Source: Chloroflexota bacterium (lineage in GTDB: Bacteria > Chloroflexota > Limnocylindria > QHBO01). Taken from it: 9,197 bases of DNA. This document shows positions 7,001 through 9,197 of this stretch, in pieces. How positions within the stretch are numbered: the first letter of the stretch is position 1; each line of letters begins with the position of its first letter. Location: positions 1-9,197 of the forward strand of contig VBKA01000094.1 of assembly GCA_005879815.1 (NCBI GenBank), read 5' to 3'. A model generated the notes under the pieces. That model saw nothing but the letters and a program-made list of their open reading frames with translations. It ran no database searches and had not been told where the DNA came from. A program made the position numbers and the translations under genes.

Positions 7001-7204
7001 CTATTCGGAGGCCGCCCACATGATGAAGCCGGCCGCGACCACACCGCTGACGAGGCCAATGAAGGCCGCCAACCCGTCGGGCCCATTCCCGTTCACGGTC
7101 GGGGCAACCCGTGCGATGACCTGCAGCCCAATGACCATGTAACCCAGCCAGAGCAGCGTGACAATCGCGGCGATGATCCCGCGCCGAGTGCGGTTCCTGA
7201 TCAC
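7001..7204 (-). CDS. Small two-helix membrane protein, unknown function
   Basis: A 67-residue protein not recognised as a named family. After a basic N-terminus (RNRTRRG) comes a hydrophobic helix at about residues 9-32, a short polar loop with APTVNGNGPDG and a second helix at about 45-66 ending in WAASE. The positive-inside rule places both ends in the cytoplasm. The GTG 7204 start has AGGA seven bases upstream and also a TAGGAT box exactly six bases upstream, so it could be translated with or without a leader. It follows the metal regulator gene by 25 bases on the same strand and may be cotranscribed with it. A transport or membrane-stress role is possible but has no direct support. Confidence 0.65.
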   Translation of the reverse strand: MIRNRTRRGIIAAIVTLLWLGYMVIGLQVIARVAPTVNGNGPDGLAAFIGLVSGVVAAGFIMWAASE

Positions 7205-7210
7205 GGCCGC

Positions 7211-7216
7211 ATCCTA
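7211..7216 (-). promoter_or_regulatory. -10 box TAGGAT upstream of the small membrane protein
   Basis: TAGGAT preceded by TGA gives an extended -10 (TGn-TAGGAT). It ends exactly six bases before GTG 7204. The AGGA inside it could instead serve as a ribosome binding site on a transcript coming from the regulator gene. No -35 is evident. Confidence 0.4.
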
Positions 7217-7229
7217 TCAGAGGGATTCG

Positions 7230-8042
7230 TCAGAGGACTCCGGCCATGGAGGCCGCCACGCGGGCCCGCTCCGGGACGCGATGGAAGAGGCTCGCATCGG
7301 CCCGGTCGGGCAGGACGCGCAGCTTGGCGGCGGCGACCAGGCCGAGGGTGACCGGCTCCTCCAAGGCACCACCGCCGTCATCGGTCCGATGCAGGCGCAT
7401 CGTCCCCAGGTGCTCCGCTACCTCGTCGATGGCGAACACGCTCCCCGGCCGAATGCTGTGCTGCTGGAGGAAGGTGAGCAGGCGCGCATCCTCCTCCGCC
7501 TCCTCGGTGACGCGCAGGATCGTGACCTCGCTCCCCGCCCGCGCCTGAGAGAGGCGGATGCCCGCCGGTCGCTCGGCGGTCTGCCCGTCGCGGGGAATGG
7601 GATTGCCGTGCGGGCAGGTCGGGGGGCGTCCCAGGAGCTCGTCGATCTTGTCCGTGACCCGATCCGAGAGGGCGTGCTGGAGGTGGTGCGCCTCCTCGTC
7701 TGCCTCCGCCCAACCGAGACCCACGACCTCGGTGAGGAGCCACTCCGCCAGGGCGTGGCGTCTGAACGTCCGCTCCGCGGCGCGCCTGCCGGAATCGGTG
7801 AGGTCCAGCTGGCGGGTCTGGTCATCGACGGTCAGCAGCCCCTCGCGGGCGAGCCGTGTGACCATGCCGCTCACCGTCGCCGGGCTGACACGCAGGCGCT
7901 CCGCCAGGCGCGCCGCGATCACCGGCTGTTCCTCCGCGTGCATGTAGCGGATGGTCATCAGGTACTCGGCCGCCGCCTCGGTCGTCTCCCGCGGCTCTCC
8001 CACGGCCACCTGCTCACCGCTCGCCCCTTGCCCGCCCGCCAT
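7230..8042 (-). CDS. DtxR/MntR-family metal-dependent repressor with FeoA-like domain
   Basis: A 270-residue DNA-binding regulator of metal (iron or manganese) homeostasis. The winged helix covers about residues 22-90, with the recognition helix in RVSPATVSGMVTRLAREGLL. The dimerisation/metal domain covers about 91-150 and ends in the signature CPHGNPIP (143-150). An SH3/FeoA-like domain covers about 165-243. By alignment from memory to DtxR, ligand positions read E26 (M10), H96 (H79), E100 (E83), D115 (H98), H119 (C102), Q122 (E105) and H123 (H106). The ancillary site is partly altered and the primary site is unusual. ATG 8042 lies six bases after a TAGAAT box and has no clear ribosome binding site, which suggests a leaderless message. 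A small membrane protein gene follows 25 bases downstream. Target genes cannot be named from this window. Confidence 0.88.
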   Translation of the reverse strand: MAGGQGASGEQVAVGEPRETTEAAAEYLMTIRYMHAEEQPVIAARLAERLRVSPATVSGMVTRLAREGLLTVDDQTRQLDLTDSGRRAAERTFRRHALAEWLLTEVVGLGWAEADEEAHHLQHALSDRVTDKIDELLGRPPTCPHGNPIPRDGQTAERPAGIRLSQARAGSEVTILRVTEEAEEDARLLTFLQQHSIRPGSVFAIDEVAEHLGTMRLHRTDDGGGALEEPVTLGLVAAAKLRVLPDRADASLFHRVPERARVAASMAGVL

Positions 8043-8046
8043 CCCG

Positions 8047-8057
8047 CGATTCTATCG
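8047..8057 (-). promoter_or_regulatory. -10 box TAGAAT and overlapping palindrome at the DtxR-type gene
   Basis: TAGAAT (8049-8054, minus) ends six bases before ATG 8042. It is embedded in the short palindrome CGAT-AGA-ATCG (8047-8057). A repressor bound there would block the promoter, so autoregulation is possible, but the palindrome is short and does not match the DtxR/IdeR consensus box as known. Confidence 0.4.
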
Positions 8058-8101
8058 GTCCCTCCTCGTTGCCAGGCCGGAGCGCATAACTCCTGCTGTT
8101 A

Positions 8102-8187
8102 CAAGAGCGCGCAATCGGCTCATCTGGCGCTATCGAATACGTCATTGCTGCTGAGCTAGCGCCAATGAAGCCCGCCAGGCGCTCTTG
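8102..8187. repeat. Nested inverted repeats in the regulator/XRE intergenic region
   Basis: Outer arms CAAGAGCGC (8102-8110) and GCGCTCTTG (8179-8187) are perfect 9-base complements. Inner arms TGGCGCTA (8125-8132) and TAGCGCCA (8157-8164) are perfect 8-base complements. A third pair, TCATTG (8142-8147) and CAATGA (8163-8168), competes with the inner arms. The block lies in the non-coding 258 bases between the divergent genes. It could be a structured RNA, a miniature mobile element or a protein-binding site; none is proven. Confidence 0.45.
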
Positions 8188-8247
8188 CAGCAACAACCTC
8201 AATATGCCGAGGGACGGATCTGATCGGGGCCGGGCTCGCAATGACCC

Positions 8248-8266
8248 GGATAAGCGTGGAATAAGC
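8248..8266 (+). repeat. Short direct repeat GGATAAGC / GGAATAAGC
   Basis: GGATAAGC (8248-8255) and GGAATAAGC (8258-8266) start ten bases apart, about one helical turn. They lie 35 bases upstream of the XRE-type gene, a plausible place for a tandem operator of that regulator. Chance cannot be excluded. Confidence 0.35.
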
Positions 8267-8300
8267 AGACGGTCAGTTCAGGGCTGCAAGTCTTACCACG

Positions 8301-8987
8301 ATGAGCCTGCGTGTTCAGCCGGCGCACGCCGGCCGGCAGCGCGCGCAGCTGTTGCGCGCACAGATTGGTCGGGAATTGCGCATCGCGCGGCTCGCGGTCG
8401 GCCTGACGCAGCGCGCGGTCGGCAAGCGTGCCGGACTCTCGCAATCCGCCATCAGCCAGATTGAGCGGGCGACGCGCGGTTTTGCCATCGGCGCCTATTC
8501 TCGCGCGGTGGCTGCCGTGGGTCACGAACTGAGCATCCGTGTCTTTCCGAAGTCCTCAATCTCGTTGAGGGACCGCGGCCAGCTCGAATTGGCGCAGCGG
8601 ATCGTTGCAGCAGTCAGCCCGAACTGGGAGTGCCGTCTGGAGGTACCTGTCTCGCCGGATGGACTTCGGGCTGCAGACCTTCTGTGCTCGAGCGCCAACG
8701 AGCTATGCATGATCGAGATCTTCAGATCGATGGCTGACCTCCAGGCTCAGCTGAGACCGGCGCAGCTCAAGCGGGAGACGCTAGCGTCGCGACACGCGCG
8801 CCCGATTCGCCTGGTCATTGCAGTGCCCGACACCGCGTCCTCTCGTAGAGCTCTTCGTGAGCTCGCTCCGCTTCTCGAAAGAACGATGCCGGTACGCTCC
8901 GCGGAGATCTGGGCAGCCCTCCGCGGCGGCCGGGTGATCGGCGGCGACGGAATCGTGTTCGTACGACCCCGAATGCTTCCTCGATAG
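8301..8987 (+). CDS. XRE-family HTH protein with restriction-endonuclease-like C-terminal domain
   Basis: A 228-residue protein. Residues about 22-76 are a Cro/C1-type helix-turn-helix (IGRELRIARLAVGLTQRAVG, then AGLSQSAISQIERATRG), so DNA binding is well supported. From about residue 90 the pattern is alpha/beta, with AADLL (D126), a beta strand ending in MIEIF (E139), a helix DLQAQLRPAQLKRE, strand RLVIAVPDT and the tail GGDGIVFVRPR. This order resembles XRE proteins of Chloroflexota and Actinobacteria whose C-terminal part has a PD-(D/E)XK-like fold. The expected catalytic lysine is not obvious after E139, so it may be a binding rather than cleaving domain; this is inference. ATG 8301 has no ribosome binding site. 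A weak TCTTAC box lies four bases before it. Codon use is less GC-rich than in neighbouring genes, suggesting recent transfer. Confidence 0.75.
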   Translation: MSLRVQPAHAGRQRAQLLRAQIGRELRIARLAVGLTQRAVGKRAGLSQSAISQIERATRGFAIGAYSRAVAAVGHELSIRVFPKSSISLRDRGQLELAQRIVAAVSPNWECRLEVPVSPDGLRAADLLCSSANELCMIEIFRSMADLQAQLRPAQLKRETLASRHARPIRLVIAVPDTASSRRALRELAPLLERTMPVRSAEIWAALRGGRVIGGDGIVFVRPRMLPR

Positions 8988-9037
8988 GCGCCGAGATCTC
9001 CCCAGCTATTGACTCCGGTTCTGCACCAACGCCCGAG

Positions 9038-9069
9038 GAGCCGATTTGGCTCGCCGGCAGCAGTGCCGG
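9038..9069. other. Two adjacent small hairpins downstream of the XRE gene
   Basis: GAGCC (9038-9042) pairs with GGCTC (9048-9052) over a GATTT loop. CCGGCA (9054-9059) pairs with TGCCGG (9064-9069) over a GCAG loop. They lie 50-80 bases after the XRE stop codon and could slow or end its transcription. No T-tract follows. Confidence 0.35.
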
Positions 9070-9163
9070 TAATGCCGTGGCGCCATCCGGGCTGCGGGCG
9101 CGCTTGTGGCAGCATCGCCAATGTCTGGCCCCCGGGCCGCGTGCGGCTTGCCCAACCCTGGTC
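9066..9163. other. Gene-free GC-rich stretch at the right edge
   Basis: No supported coding region was found on either strand between the XRE gene and the end of the window. I looked for tRNA, SRP, tmRNA and RNase P signatures by eye and saw none that fits. Confidence 0.4.
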
Positions 9164-9196
9164 GGGGGCGGGGAGTAGGTGCTACTCCTCGCCCTT
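9164..9196. terminator. Strong hairpin at the right edge, terminator-like
   Basis: The segment ending GGGGAGTAG pairs with CTACTCCTCGCCC over a GTG loop. This gives 13 pairs from 9066+100 (9166) to 9194 including one G-T pair, extendable by two more G-T pairs. It could end the XRE transcript or one arriving from the right. Whether a T-run follows on the plus strand cannot be seen because the window ends. Confidence 0.4.
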
Positions 9197-9197
9197 G

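Noticed and set aside
8096..8193. Integron attC site suggested by the imperfect palindrome with GTT and AAC ends
   Set aside because: The end bases do not match GTTRRRY/RYYYAAC, and no integrase or cassette structure is visible.
8165..8464. A 99-codon plus-strand ORF overlapping the start of the XRE gene
   Set aside because: It runs out of frame through the helix-turn-helix coding region and has an Arg/Ala-rich shadow composition.

Overview
The window comes from a GC-rich bacterial chromosome; hand counts on single 60-base lines give about 68% GC inside the nitrilase gene. Gene types suggest Chloroflexota, perhaps a Limnocylindria-like soil or freshwater lineage, or a deep actinobacterial relative. 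The clues are a GT87/DUF2029 membrane glycosyltransferase, an Mca-type LmbE hydrolase, a cyclase-AAA regulator with zinc ribbons, a DtxR-FeoA regulator, and starts that look leaderless. This placement is inference. No RNA gene, insertion sequence or CRISPR array was recognised.

Positions 1-5930 hold one long minus-strand gene cluster. It reads from right to left: a membrane-anchored beta-propeller protein, a DUF971 protein, an Mca/PIG-L-type amidohydrolase, an O-methyltransferase, a GT87-type membrane glycosyltransferase and, after a 61-base gap, a zinc-ribbon/class III cyclase/AAA ATPase protein that runs off the left edge. The first five genes overlap by 4-11 bases or lie 12 bases apart, so they are very probably one operon. 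A TATGAT -10 box at 5925-5930 lies upstream. Two genes are damaged. The cyclase gene has a frameshift near 203, best explained by loss of about 20 bases. The Mca-like protein has lost, in frame, the HPDDE motif that supplies two of its three zinc ligands.

Positions 6056-6940 hold a divergent, intact plus-strand nitrilase-superfamily amidohydrolase with a good ribosome binding site. It ends just before a perfect 8-bp-stem hairpin shared with the convergent unit. That unit (7001-8042, minus) is a DtxR-family metal-responsive repressor with a FeoA-like domain, followed by a 67-residue two-helix membrane protein.

From about 8043 to the right edge the composition is less GC-rich (sampled lines 55-58%). 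A structured 258-base intergenic region with nested inverted repeats and a short direct repeat precedes an XRE-type helix-turn-helix protein. Its C-terminal half resembles a restriction-endonuclease fold. The last 210 bases have no gene but contain three hairpins.

The three minus-strand promoters that can be proposed share one geometry: a -10 hexamer, exactly six bases, then a start codon. This is the signature of leaderless transcription.
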